Below, in pieces: positions 24,772-37,068 of a stretch of 64,000 nucleotides of DNA; the stretch's first letter is position 1; each line of letters begins with the position of its first letter. Below the pieces are notes generated by a model. The model did no database searches. It was given only the letters and a program-made list of their open reading frames with translations, and was not told the DNA's origin. The DNA is from Ceratotherium simum simum (taxonomy: Eukaryota; Chordata; Mammalia; Perissodactyla; Rhinocerotidae). The DNA lies in the NCBI RefSeq assembly GCF_000283155.1, contig NW_004454178.1, positions 10,760,159 through 10,824,158 on the forward strand, in the 5' to 3' direction. A program made the position numbers and the translations under genes.

Positions 24772-25082
24772 GATTTTCCTAGCTTTCGTGATGGGGCATC
24801 AGCCAGTTCTTATCCAAGCTCTCTGTTCCTGCATCTCCTTCACTGTCTCTAACTTTTCCCAGATACACTTTCCCCTTGGTTCCAGCTCCTCTAGGTGCTC
24901 GGCTTGATCTTGTCTCACCTCACATCATGGTGATCTAAGGGCCTCTCCTTCCTGAGAGGGAGGAAAAGAGTGAGGAGGAAGGGAGAGAGAGAAGAATGAG
25001 GAGGCTTCAGTAGGAGTTTGTAGTTGGAGAATAGTTTTCTAAATGACCTCAATACTTTTGCTGCTCCTATCTCCACTCTATT

Positions 25083-25680
25083 TGTTTCTCAAATTGTGGC
25101 CCCTGTACAATCTGCATTAGAATTGTTAAAATTATTGATTTCTAGGCCTTATCTTAGTCTTGTTTGTTGTTAGTGCCTTTAAGTCAATTCCGACGCCTAA
25201 GGACCTCGTGAAGAGAACCCTGTCTGGTCTTTTCTTGCGCCATCTTCTCGCCTTCCAGCGCTCTATCAGACAATGCTCCACTGCTTTTCACAGGGTTTTC
25301 ATGGCCAATTTTTTTGGAGGTGGGTGGCCAGGTAATTCTTCCTAGTCTGCCTTAGACTGGAAGCTCTGCTGAAATCTGTCCACCGTGGGTGACCCTGCTG
25401 GTATTTGTAATACTGGTGGCATAGCTTTCAGCATCACAGCAACACACAGCCTCCACAGGATGACAACCAGGTGGTGGTGTGGTTCTCTGGCCAGGAAATG
25501 AACCTGGGCCGTGGTGGTGAGGGCACCAGATCTTAACCACTAGACCAGGGCTGGCCACCTTAGTCCCATAGTCCTACTAAAACAGAATTCCAGGGATGGG
25601 ACCTCCAAAATCTATATTAAAAAACAAAAACTCCTTAGGTGATTCTAATTTGTAGCCAGGTTTGGGGGGACCACTGAACT
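25083..25680 (+). mobile_element. MER5A element split by a SINE
   Basis: The left part (25083-25159) has 'ttctcaaattgtggcccc', 'attagaattgtt' and 'ttgatttctaggcc'. The right part (25559-25680) continues with 'cagggatgggacctccaaa', 'cttaggtgattctaatttg' and a decayed end near 'ggggaccactgaact'. Together they form one MER5-type DNA transposon, with a SINE occupying 25166-25558. Confidence 0.7.
25160..25558 (-). repeat. tRNA-Glu-headed, RTE-tailed SINE
   Basis: Read on the minus strand, the head starts at about 25558 with 'ggccagccctggtctagtgg', then 'ccctcaccaccacggcccag', then 'ggttcatttcctggcca'. This follows tRNA-Glu closely, with A-box 'tagtggttaaga' and B-box 'ggttcatttcc'. The far end is an RTE-type 3' tail, seen on the plus strand as 'gttgttagtgcctttaagtc' then 'aattccgac'. 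It is thus distinct from the ERE family. A 7-bp direct repeat cttagtc (25153-25159 and 25559-25565) flanks it. The exact family name is uncertain. Small frames within it are not genes. Confidence 0.7.
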
Positions 25681-26689
25681 ACATAACACTATATAGAAGA
25701 GGATAAATTTAAGGGAAAAAATACGAGATGAAAACTTATTCATTCAAAGGCTATGGCACCTGGTGCATTCATCATGACCTACAGAATTTTCTACAGCCCT
25801 CTCCTTTCCCAATTGAACGAGTCCTGTGTTGAATTTAGCTATCTTCAGTGTGTTGAAGATTCTTTATCAACTTCTTACCTTCACTGTGCACTGATACCTC
25901 GTTCTATATGAGATGACTCTAGCAAATAGTTTTCTCTCAACTTGGTAAAAATATGATTATGGCTTTTCAGAGGAGTTTCCTCGAGTAAGTACAACACAGC
26001 ACAGATCCAAATGATATGCTTTGCTAAGATTTTAGTACTTCTATTTCATTCAAAATCCTACAAATGTCTGCTTCTCTTTTATCTTTACTTTTAATATTTA
26101 CTACTACATTTTTACATTCCAAATACAAATCAACTTCAATATTTCTGCTTTTTAAAATGGAAATATTTTCTTTATGATATCATGCATATTAGCAACAAAC
26201 ATACAATTGCTCTTAAAGTTCAGGGGAGGGGATCATTAAGAATATTTGGTATGGAACATGGTTTACTTACAAAGCATAAGCATATGATAATGGGACCAGT
26301 TTATTGCCACCTACAAAATTAGTAACAGTTCTGTGTAACTACACATGCAGAGTAGAAAGAGAGAGAAAAGGAAAGAGAAAAATTGATGAACAACCTCTCA
26401 CTCTTGCTCTCAAATTGGGAGTCATTACGTATTCAGATGCAACTTGATGTCCTCTTCCCACTTGGGAAAATCTGTAATCTCATTACCGTCGTCACCTCTT
26501 TTTCTCTATCTTCTTTTACTAGTTTGTTCATGTTGTTCTTCCTGAATATCATATTCAGAAAAATACAGAAAATTCTAATGACAATAACAACTCATAATGT
26601 CATGCTTCTTATAATAACAGTGCCCAGAGTTACCCGCTGTTAACATTTTTAATACTTCTACCCAACCCTTTTCCTTCTCTGCCTGTTTA
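25681..26689. other. Unique intergenic stretch
   Basis: AT-rich, no gene recognised. An 86-codon plus-strand frame at 26383-26643 is hydrophobic but has no domain, no good start context and no support. Confidence 0.5.
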
Positions 26690-27010
26690 GGGTTGAAATC
26701 ATAATGTGTATTTTTTTTTTCTATCTTGCTTTACTTTCCTAAGCATTTTATTATAAGTATTTCCCATTTAATTAAAAACTCTTGATAAATATCATTTTAA
26801 TGGCTGCACGATACTTTACCAAATGACACTAACATAATTTATCTGAACATTTTCATAATGGGGGACATTTAGGCTATTTCCAAGGATATGAATTGCATAT
26901 ATTTGAAAGAAGAACGTTAAGGAACATAAGTATGTGTATGTTTTTAACTGATTTTTTTTTCCTAGGACAGAATCACTGATGTAGAAACAGTGGATCAGAG
27001 AGTGAGAGTA
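26690..27010. repeat. Probable old L1-derived fragment
   Basis: The phrases 'cattttaatggctgcacga', 'ataatttatctgaacattt' and 'ggacatttaggctatttcc', then later 'cctaggacagaatcact', occur in the order seen in a common mammalian repeat that I associate with L1 3' sequence. Diverged, orientation not assigned. Confidence 0.5.
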
Positions 27011-27715
27011 TTTTTACGGCTCCGGATACATAGGACTCTTGCCCATATTCAAATCTGATTTTAGATATTATCTCCTTCCAGATTATTGTGACTACATGTA
27101 GTCAATATTGATTTATGAGCATTGTTAACTACAGGTAATGGAAAGTAATTGAAGGGAAATTTTAAAGGAGAGGAGTAATTTTCTAGAAATGACTACTTTG
27201 AGAATTTATTTTGTTCTTGATTAAGTCATGTATAAATTTTAATTCTGCTTTTCTGACCATTGGGAACAGGCCAGCCCTTCCAATTTTGCTGTAGAAATAG
27301 TCTTCAAGGTCCTTCTTGCCTACTTTCTCTGCTACTTGCTAAGGGAGTTTAGACTCTCTCTCCCATTGTTCTAATGCAAACATCTATGTGGTCCAAACAA
27401 ATGAGAAGCATCCTTGTTTCCTCCCCTACTATTTGGTTCACTTTCATCTGTAACACAAAACAAGTTATCCCTCTGTTTTCTAAACATTTTCTGTGCCCTC
27501 AATTCTACTTTGTCCTTCAGGCTCTGTTTCGGGCTGCCTCAATTCTCCCAGCTCATTTACTCGTAGACACTTCTGGATGACTTGTTGGTTCACATTAATT
27601 GCCTTATCCAAGCTGTGGCCTGAGAATTATATACCCAGAGCGTTGTCCAATGTCACAGTTCCACAATCTTACAGTGAAATTCTTTTAAACTGTGTTAAAA
27701 TGTTGCCCACATTGT
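27011..27715. other. Unique intergenic stretch
   Basis: No gene recognised. Overlapping plus-strand frames of 68 and 87 codons at 27.37-27.76 kb lie in different registers and are not supported. Confidence 0.5.
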
Positions 27716-28430
27716 TCACAGTCCGACGTAATTCCCTATCTTTCCTCTCCTCGTGAAACAGAGCTGAGTCCTTGAGCTGAAGTCCTGTCTTGGAGCAGAT
27801 CGCCCCTTCCGGAAGCAGACCTGGGGAAGCTCAAGGACAGCACTAACATTGCGATGGTGACTTCCCCTAAGGAGCAGCCTATTTAACAATGACCAGGAAG
27901 ACCGGTAGCCACAGCTACTCTTTAACTTGCGAGTTTTGCCTAAGAAACTACTCCTTTTATTTTCAGATTGAGAAAAATACCCTTTCACTCATGCAATTCT
28001 GCATCCAGCAACGTTCCTTAGGAGAATTAGGAATTTAATAGGAAGAGTCGCTAGTGTTCTACGGGAGGACTTCACTAACCTTCCCTGTAAAGAACAGGCT
28101 GCCGGAATGTAAAGCATTTGGTTTTTTACAAATGCTTTGACTTGGGTTGGAAGCCGTGATCTATGTTTCAGGTCAAAGACAAGAACACGCTTTCCCCTAT
28201 CTGCTTCCTGTCTCCAAGCGATCAATCATTTATTTCCCCAGGGGATTGTAGTTCTTGGCCCTGTGGCCTGTTTTCCATTGGCTTCTATTATCATTTGCTA
28301 ATTAGATTACAACTTAGTGTTTACCTTAGTCTGTGGCTTTGAGACCTTCCCCGGCAGTGTTTTTCCCTTAGCTTTACGAATGTTGCAGATCAGGCCTTCT
28401 CTTGGCCTATTGCATTAAACCGGCAGAGTA
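27716..28430. other. CpG-richer non-repeat segment
   Basis: By eye this roughly 700-base stretch holds about 17 CpG dinucleotides ('ccgacgt', 'ttccggaag', 'aaccgg', 'aacgtt' and others), clearly more than the surrounding DNA. It is not explained by an ERE, which is the usual CpG source here. It includes 'tttgctaattagatta', a homeodomain-like core. It falls well short of a CpG island but could be a weakly methylated regulatory segment. Two abutting minus-strand frames (90 and 78 codons) occupy it, rich in R, K and S with no domain I recognise. The expected decay of CpGs makes this patch worth noting. Confidence 0.35.
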
Positions 28431-28668
28431 GGAACTTTACATTCACATCTAATTTTTTTTGAAGGAGGAAAGGTAAAAAATTAAAATCATACTTTATGTT
28501 CAAACATGACTCAACTTTAAGGAAATGCACTTAGGGAATGTTTAAAGATTTTTGTCATCCCTGGACTACTCCAGGTTTTAAAATATTACTTTTAGCTTGA
28601 ATTGCTTTCTTGCTTATGATTAATAAAAATTTGATCTTTGACATGAGTAGCATCATGTCTCACTATGA

Positions 28669-29081
28669 TGGTTAATTTTATGTGTCAGATTGCTAGGCTA
28701 CAGTGCCCAATCGTTTGGTCAAACAGTCTGGATGTTGCTGTGAAGGTATTTTTTAGGTGTAATTAATATTTAAATCAGCGGATTTTGAGTAAAGCAAACT
28801 ACTCACCATAATGACAGGCCTTATCTAATCAGTAGAAGGGACTAAAAGACTAAGATCTCTTGCAAGAATTCTGCCTCCAGATTGCAAAATATAAATCTAC
28901 CTGAGTTTCCAAACTTTGGACTCAAGACTGCAACTTCAACTCTTGCTGAATTTCCAGACTGCCCTTCAGACTTTGGACTTGGAGGCCCCACAATCACATG
29001 AGCCAATTCCTTAAAATAAATCTCTTTATATATATATATACCCTATTGGTTCTGTTTCAGTGGAGAACCCTGACTAATACA
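28669..29081 (+). mobile_element. Old mammalian LTR-like repeat, copy B
   Basis: Same family as 7880-8366: begins 'tggttaattttatgtgtcag', has 'tttggtcaaacagtctgg', 'gattttgagtaaagcaaac' and 'agccaattccttaaaataaa', and ends 'ggagaaccctgactaataca'. TG...CA boundaries plus a clear AATAAA at 29015-29020 about 65 bp before the end support an LTR. Solo copy, with no internal genes nearby. Confidence 0.65.
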
Positions 29082-30289
29082 CCCACTTTGCCTCATTCAC
29101 CTCTAATCTTTTCTAAATTTCCCCCAACATCCTATTGTCAAGGAACTTTCTTCTAAAGCACTTCATGAATCCAGACTGATATACTTTAGTTTCTATTCTG
29201 ACCCCAAAGGGATAGACAACTTGGTTTTTGGTAAATTACAAGCTCTTGGTGCCCTTAGAAACAGCAGGCATCACAAGGAATGAAAGATAGGCCAGCCACT
29301 AAAGACAAGATGCGTTCTCTACAGCGCAGGGGAGATATTTATTACAATGGGATTATTGGCTGTAAACTGTCTAAGACATATATTCAAAGTGGATGGAATC
29401 TTCTTTACCTGAAATCTTGCATATTACAGATAGTATAAGTTGGCTACAGAGGTTCTCTGTGGGGATGGGGGAGCCATATGGGGCACGCATCAGAGTATCC
29501 TGTGAAGCTTTTGTAGACTTTCCCCTCAATTCTGAGAAGACATCCTGCTGGTGCATCACTGCTCAGGCTGCTTGCACAAGCTTCTCAGGATATACTCATA
29601 AGTCCTCGCCTCTACTCCTCCCTTCACTGTCTTCCACCACCATTTGACTGCCTCTGGGCTCTTAAGAGAAACAGAACAGGCAAAAAAGAGGGGGTTTTCT
29701 GAACCAGAGGAGCCAGGGAAATATTCTACCTCAAGAGGCAGTCCAAGCTTACTTTAGAACTTCTGCAATACTCTGGACTCCCCCAACTAAAACTGGTTTC
29801 AGAGGATTGATTGCAAATTTCTTTCCAGGAGTCCTGCCAGGATTGACCATTTCTATCTAACTCGCTAAGCCCCATAACTCTTTCTTTCACAGTCTAAAAT
29901 ACGGGGTGGAAGACTTTAGGAGCAGACAAATGGAATACCCATTAAAGAGTTCATTAATTTCTTGGCTCTTATTGAGAATTTCATTATAAGTGGTGTTTTG
30001 GGTGAATGTGTGTAGGGTAAATGTAGAACATAGTCCTCGATATGCAGACTACCTGGACAGTAAGACATTTCACATGGACGAGAACTTTAAGTAGCACTAG
30101 AAAACAAGAATGTGGTGCACTTCCTACCTTTACCAAGATTCCAATTTAGTTGAGAACAGAGGACAAGAGACCCCCAAAAGATAATGATAGTACCCAAGAC
30201 TGCAGAGTTTCCCAGGACAAAGGTCCAGAAGAGCCCCAGGCAAACAGGGCTGACTTAGTCACTCTAAGTATCAGGCAGGAATTAATACC
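29082..30289. other. Unique intergenic stretch
   Basis: No gene recognised. Frames of 62 (minus) and 84 (plus) codons near 29.37-29.65 kb overlap on opposite strands without motif. Confidence 0.5.
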
Positions 30290-30680
30290 AAGAATGGTGG
30301 AGAATAAAGAGGAAGCATCAGGTGAGGCAGGATGGTGAGAGAAGTCCTCCTGGAGGAGGAAGAACTTTAGGAATTTAAGAATGGGGAGGATTTGGCTAGG
30401 AAGGAGGTGTTCCAAGCAGAAAGCTTAGCGAGAAACAGGAAATAGGGCAAGATGAAGCTTAACGTGTCCAGAAGACAGGAGGCAGTCTTGGCTGATAGGG
30501 GGGATGGGCAACTGCTTGGGGAAGAGGGGGAAGTAGGAGATAAGACTAGAAAGGCTAATTGTGGTCAGATCCAGGAGTTTAGATTTTATTCTTTTAACAA
30601 TGAGAACCAATGTTTTTTGAGCAAACTCCTGCCATGATCTAAAGAATGTTTTAGTTTTAGCTTATAAAAAATGTTGGATA
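30290..30680 (-). repeat. L2 fragment, antisense
   Basis: G/A-rich L2 antisense text: 'tctgg' type phrases have decayed, but 'gagaagtcctcctggagga', 'ggtgttccaagcagaaagc', 'gaaaggctaattgtggtcag' and 'ggagtttagattttattct' follow the L2 order. The many short frames on both strands across 30.15-30.64 kb are by-products of this purine-rich repeat. Confidence 0.65.
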
Positions 30681-32074
30681 GGAGATAGGACAGACTAGAG
30701 TCTGGGGGATCAGGTATTTTACTAATTAAAGTTTGAGGAAAAGATAAGATAAATTAGTTTGATTGCAGTAGAAATATAAAAGCAAGAACAAATACGAGAA
30801 ACATGGCAAAGAAAACGCTGGCAGAATCCTGTAACTGATTAAGAATAAGAGTGGATAAAGAAAATGGAACCAGTGATACCATCAGACCTTCTGGAGTCTG
30901 AATCACTATGAAAATACTAGGAGCCTGGGAGCTCATTCCCTTCCTGGGACAGCTGATGCCCTTGGCTCTTAGCATGACATCTTCCCTTGGGGCAAATAAA
31001 GAAATTTAGCCTGCTCTTGCTAATAGCATAGATCATGTGATGGCTGGTTTTGAGTACACGTTTGTTTTGAGCATGTATCATTGGTTCACAAACTAAGAAA
31101 CTACATTTCAACTTGATTTCTATTTTGAGCCCACTTGAGCCAGAGTAGCAAAATATTAAATGCAGGCTTTTGAGCCACAATTGTTTCCCTAGGATTGTAC
31201 CTAAATTCTGAGTGCTTAAGAAGTGACAGAAAAAGAAGCATGGGGGAAGGGCAGCCACAATCTGGGCTTCAAGTGTCCTGTCCAGGTGGTCTCTGAGATG
31301 TCATTCATGTTCTGAAGTTCCATAAAGGTGGCTGCTGAAATGACCTTCATTCTTTTCCAACTAACCTTTGCATGGCTAGTGTCTCATTCAGCTATGTCTC
31401 TGCCTTGCTGGGGGCTTACATTCTGTGGCTTCCATGACTTGCTGGGACATAGAAATATCTGCCAGTTGATCTAGGGTTCCAAGCACCTCAACCCACTGTG
31501 TAGCCACCTCTTTCCTGGGTGTGTTTTCTTCCATTATATTCTGTCCCTAAAAATGGGGGAGACAGGGCCCCATTAGCTAGGGCTTACTAAATGTTCCTGC
31601 ACTCCTTGTGCCCCCCTCATCTTGTCCAGACCCTCTGAAACTATCTGTCATAAAGCATCAATACTGCCATGCCATTGCTTTGTCATGGACCAAAAGTGAA
31701 ATACAGAAAAGTGAAATTAAAAAAAGGATAAGCCCCGTTACTTTATTATGTCAGAGCCAACAGACATAAAATTACTATCAAAATAGTTATATACGTTTCT
31801 AATGCTTCCTCTCAATATCTGTACTTATCTCATTGAGGACTGCTCCTATGCATAGACTTCAATGCATTGTGACTGGCACAAATCTAGCTCTCCATTTTTG
31901 GCCTGGAAGTATCTTTTCTGGTTGGGGATAGAGTGGGAAAGAAATCACGTAAACTATCAAGAGGAAAATAATCTCTCAAGATATCTTGCCACATAGTCAG
32001 TGTGAAAATTATGGTTCTCTGAGTATTGCACGCTTCCCCACACCCCCTCGACACACAGGAAATTATTTTGAAAT
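30681..32074. other. Unique intergenic stretch
   Basis: No gene recognised. A 113-codon minus-strand frame (30917-31258) and a 73-codon frame overlapping it have no domain and are likely chance. Confidence 0.5.
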
Positions 32075-32250
32075 TATGAACTGGGCAAATTACTGAAACC
32101 CTGGGAGCCTCACAGATCTCATCTATAAAATGGATTTAAATATTTTACTTATGAGGATTCATAGGTACGTGAAGATTCCATAAGGAAATGTCCATAGAAC
32201 ATCTGGCATGTCATAGGTGATTGGGACTGGTGGCTGTTACTATTACCATG
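32075..32250 (+). repeat. MIR element, sense
   Basis: Contains 'tgggcaaattactgaaaccc', 'gagcctcacagatctcatct', 'ataaaatggatttaaata' and 'acatctggcatgtcatagg', the order of the MIR core and 3' half (compare consensus 'gagcctcagtttcctcatct'). Confidence 0.8.
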
Positions 32251-33469
32251 AAGACACGGGCTCAGGGAAAAATGAAGTTAAGGGCAAAGGGACTCTTCAA
32301 TCCATTTCAGGAAATAGTTTACAAAAACAAGAAGGATTAGACCTAGTAGGTATCTCTTTGGGTCTTTATCATGGAGCTCTAAGATCTCGCTAAAGTGTAA
32401 TCTAATTAATCTTCCCCATCCTTTGGAGGTGTCATGTGCTAAAGCAAAGGGTAAGCTATTGGATCATTAACTACTGGGAGCTTCACTACTTATGTGACTC
32501 AGACACCTATCTCCTAGACTGCTTTGCCACTTGAAAGTTAAATGAGTCCCTCGTATTTATGGTTTTTAAAGCACTTTTGGATGCCAGAGAATTGAACACA
32601 CTATAAGAATGTCTAGATTACAATAATAATATCATAGCTTATTCTTGCAATGTTAAATACTCCAACGCACAGGATATTCAATATAATCTAATGCAAACAA
32701 ATCTTTAAGCAATCTTTCTTGTTAACTAAAAATGACACAAATTTAAATTAATAACTGATATAGCAATAAAGCTGCTAAAATACAGGATTCATTGTGCATT
32801 GAGCTCTAGATTCTTTATTTAGGCTGAAAGTGATTATGTGATAATAGGATAAATGCTTTGCTAAGTGTATAAAAACTAAAATACTCTGTATATCACAGAG
32901 GCAAATTACATTTGCAAGGCATTAATTTACCTCATGATGCCATAAAATTTTTCTTTTAAGTGGAATCTCAAGGAGATATCCCTTTGCAGAATGGAGCTCA
33001 AGATATGTTAACCTTGGATAAGGATCAGCATCTGACATAAGTTCCATGTCATCCGAATGGCTTTCTCTTGACCTTTAAAAAGAGGAAAGGATTCTAGAGA
33101 AATCCAAACACACCTTGACAAAAAGTCAAGCATTCTATTCTACTCACTCAGGAATTTTTCCTTGGAAGAATCATGCCTAATCCCTAACGCCTACAGCCTC
33201 TGAGTTAATCGTCATTTTGAACACAGGTACTGCTATAAGTTGAAATAGTTTATCACTACATGGAGAAAACACTTTAGAGTAAATAGTTACAATTGAATAA
33301 TGGCTACAAAGTTAGTGATTAAACAAACAAACCAAAAACCTATAGTACTGTTTGGGTCAAAATATTCCACTTTCATATTGTTCGACTACTAAGGAAGATA
33401 CATCTGGTCTCACTGGTATAGTCTTTGTTTAACTGGCCATGGAAGTAACCAGAAGCATACTCTCCTAGG
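32251..33469. other. Unique intergenic stretch
   Basis: No gene recognised; AT-rich single-copy DNA. Confidence 0.5.
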
Positions 33470-34290
33470 TTGTCCAAGCCAAAAGCCAAAGAGTTCATTT
33501 ATCCCTCTCTTTCTTTTCTTCACTCTCTCCACATTCAATCCATCACTCCAGTCTGCCAGTTCAACTACCAAACTATATCTCAAACCCATCCACTTCTCTC
33601 TATCTTTATGAAAATCTCAGTCCAAATCATCATCTCTTGCCTGAACTCTGCAATCGCTTCCTAATTGGGCTCCTGGCTTTCTCTCTTGCCCCATTAAAGT
33701 CTATTCTCCACATAGCAGCCAGAAGAATATTTTAAAAAAGCAAATCCCATCATACCACTCCATTGATCAAGGCTCCAGTGGCCTTCTAGTACATTGGAAT
33801 AAAATCTTTGTCATGATCTGGGTCCAGTCTACTTCTCTGCTCTGGTCTCGTCCTACTCTCCCCGCTTTTCACTCTGATCTATTCATGTTGGCCTGCTTCC
33901 TTTCCTTCAGATATTCCAAAGTTGTTCCTAAATTAAGGCCCTTATACATGCTATTCACTCCCCTGGAATCTTTCTCCAAAATTCTTTCAAGGCTGGTTCG
34001 CTCTCACAAATCAAGTCTTACCTTCTCAAAAATGTCTTCCCTGACCACCCCGTATGATGGGACCACTCCCAATTACTTTCTATTCTGTTACTTTCTTTGT
34101 ATCACTTACCACTCTCTGAAATACCTTGCACCTTAGTCTGTTTATGATCTATTTCCCTGGACCAGAGACTCCAGGGATAGTGATTAGGTCTGCCTTGTCA
34201 CTGTTGTATCCCCAGAGACAACACTGCCTGGCATTCATTAGGCCATTAATACATCTTTATTAGATATATTCATTGACTAATGTGTGTAGA
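33470..34290 (+). mobile_element. L2 LINE 3' end, about 0.8 kb
   Basis: The longest L2 copy here. Landmarks run in consensus order: 'tgcaatcgcttcctaattgg', 'cagaagaatatttt', 'ccagtggccttctagtaca', 'gaataaaatctttgtcatga', 'ggcccttatacatgctattc', 'cttccctgaccacccc', 'tatcacttaccactctctga', 'ttgtcactgttgtatcccca', then 'cctggcattcattaggcc'. Frames of 64 and 107 codons at 33470 and 33813 are relics or chance within the repeat; no intact ORF2 is present. Confidence 0.88.
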
Positions 34291-37009
34291 TTCTCATAGG
34301 TACAGTGCTGGCTGGTGAAAGGTCTTCCTGGCCCGTCCAAAATAGAAATATGAAAGGACAACTATCCGACCTATTTGCGCTGTCTTAACAAGCCATCATC
34401 AAAGACCATTTTCAAACAAGCAAACTTATTTAGAAGAGATTGGATTGTGAAGCCCTTTGAACCATCTCTAGAGGGTTATGATTGACTGATGACATTTCCT
34501 GCACCTTTCAAGAGGAGTTCTTAATGTTACTACATTCTCTCATGGACTATTTCAGAATATGTGTTACTATTTGCCATTTTTATTTTCACCCCATAAAATA
34601 CATAAATCACAAAGGATGTTGCTATCATGGATGATAGACATTTTATCAATTCTTGCTGCCAGCACTAAAAATAATGTTTGGACTGTTCCCCCAGGAGTAT
34701 ATTTAATTCTCTTGGTAAATTAATGACTGGCCTTGGCCTCTGACAGAATAAATTAAACTCCTCTTAATCTATGCAATTAATGAAATGGGCTCCTATATAT
34801 GCTTGCTTCAGGATGCTAGCAACACAGGCATACTTCCGGAAGCATAGATTCCAAGAGAGGAGGTAACCTAGATTACTTACAGCCAAATCCACTCAATTTG
34901 CCTTAAAATGTTTAAATAAAGCTGAAGTGAAATTCAGAGCTCATATTGGGAAGGAAGTAGAGGAAAATCAAGGAAAGATGACACAGAGAAAATGAAAAGG
35001 AAAACAAAAACCCAATAGATCCCAGTTTAAGGTCTTCAATAGGATTAAGTAGGAGAAAAAATATTTTGGAATCAATGTACGTATTTCAATTTTTCTTAAC
35101 CAGGAATCTCTTTGAGATACTGTTTTATCTAGGTCTCAGTTAGCATTTTCTCCTGTCCCTACTTTTATTTTTGTATTACTTCATCTGGGACATACCTCCA
35201 AAGGTCAACCTTCTCACCAGAATGATCCACAAACTTTTTAAATGTCAAGGATCAATGGCTGAGAGTGACAGGAGGAAGAGGAAGTATATAGGTACACCTA
35301 GGACTTATCAGCTTGACCGGGATGTGGAAGGATCCGGAAGGCAAGATCAAGGAGGCAGAGTGAAGTAAGAAGTACAGCATCTAGGGATGGCAACTCAAGG
35401 AGTCAGAGGGAGCCACAGCCTGACCTAGAGCCACATGGGGCACGTCCTTTATGCCTGGAGGAGATGGAGGCTGTGAGATGTAGATTTCACTCATGAAAAA
35501 GACAGTGCCGGAATATGAGGCAGTAAACCCAGCTGGTGCAGAGGAACGGAGCAGACTGGGAGATTTCCTGGCAAGGCTCATTCAGAGTGTACTTATTTCT
35601 AATGCCCACTCAAGGTGGTCAAAAGAAAATTAGGAAGCAGCCTAAAATAAATATTATATAATCGTCCCTCCTCCTCTCTTGTGTTTGCCTATCCCCCAGA
35701 ATCTCTATTCTAAGGAGTCCTTTAAGTATCTTTATGCTATTAATATCTATCTGACACCTCCCTACTCCATTTCCCACTGTCCATTTGGGTTCTCTACCAA
35801 ATTATTCTCCATCCATACTGGTGAGTGAGTGACCAATAACCTAGTATGGCCTCTTCTAGGTGTCTGTGTATTAACTATCATCAGATCCTTAAGTTAAAGA
35901 GATGAGGAAAGTGAAAATCTAATGAGAAATAATAATACAGTTTACTTGGTTTTGTTTACAAATGCAGGAGTTGTTTTCAAAAGATCTGTGTTTAGCCAGC
36001 ATGAACCTCAAGTCCGTAAGAAAAAGCATGCAAGAATTTTTCATTTCTCTTCTTTAAAACAAATGAAATAATTGTAAGTCTCCGTCCTTGTCGGAGGTGG
36101 GATAGTCAATCTTAAGACATCACTGCTCCGGTGCCCATTCCCTTCACCTGAATCTTGGTCAATTCAGATGAGAAAATGAGGTATTTATGGGATTCCCGGA
36201 AGGCATGGGCATGGATGCTGGCCTCCAGCGATCACAGTGACTGCTGGTGTCCCCCTTGTCTGGGCCTGCAGAGGTCCCTTGACAGCAGATGATCTGCTGC
36301 TTCTTAGCCACATATGAGGCCAGGAAATCTTTGCTGAGTCCCAACTGTGCTCTTGCCACTCTTTGGGATCCAGCAATGGAGCAATGGGAAAAGGAAAAGA
36401 CCCACCCTGGATCTCTCTGAGAAAAATCTCCATCTGTTCTCTTTACTTTTCAGAACTATTCCCAGTCGACCTCATATTGTCCTCAAAATTCTTCAAGAAA
36501 TCTCACCAATAAATTCCTTTTTTACTTGTTTGTTAATATCAAAGACATGACACAACACCCAATCATATATGATTACGAGAATCGAGCACTGGTTGTTGAA
36601 GAGGTTTCCTGCTTTGTCTCAGGAACTCGTTGTTAGTGTGAGCTGTCTACTCTGCTCTAGAAAATCACCAGTCATCTGCCAGACCCAGCTGGTCCACCAG
36701 GCATAGGGGAGCTGCTTGGCAGATGAGTTGGAATGCCCCAAGCCAAAGCCCAACTAGGGGACAGGCTGCCATGTGCCACTGCTGAGGACCCAAGAGATCC
36801 TGGTGTTTTAAACTATTTGATAACCTAATTTTAGCTAGTTTATTGGTGGACATATATGTTCTACTCCAATTTCTCTGACAATCAGCAAAGCAGCCCACTT
36901 TAGTCTTTTTCCCAATCTCCCAATCTCTCTCCCAACAACATATACACACAGTTGTAATTTCTTGCCCACTCAAAGCCATAGCATATGTAAATGTTCTCCT
37001 GATATATGT
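34291..37009. other. Unique intergenic stretch
   Basis: About 2.7 kb with no gene recognised. Frames of 65-82 codons around 35.2-36.5 kb on both strands carry no motif. The 129-codon minus-strand frame at 36665-37054 begins in the AT-rich tract at 37.0 kb and has no domain. Confidence 0.5.
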
Positions 37010-37068
37010 ATGTATCTGTGTGTGTATACACATAGTATTAATGTGTATATACATAATATTAATGTGAG
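37008..37068. repeat. Short AT/GT-rich tandem patch
   Basis: 'tgtgtgtgtatac' followed by two imperfect copies of a 21-bp unit: 'catagtattaatgtg' at 37031 and 'cataatattaatgtg' at 37052. Confidence 0.7.

Noticed and set aside
25160..25558. Open frames within the tRNA-Glu-headed SINE
   Set aside because: They fall wholly inside a retrotransposed noncoding element.
30150..30640. Dense overlapping frames on both strands
   Set aside because: Explained by purine-rich antisense L2 sequence, which opens several frames by composition.
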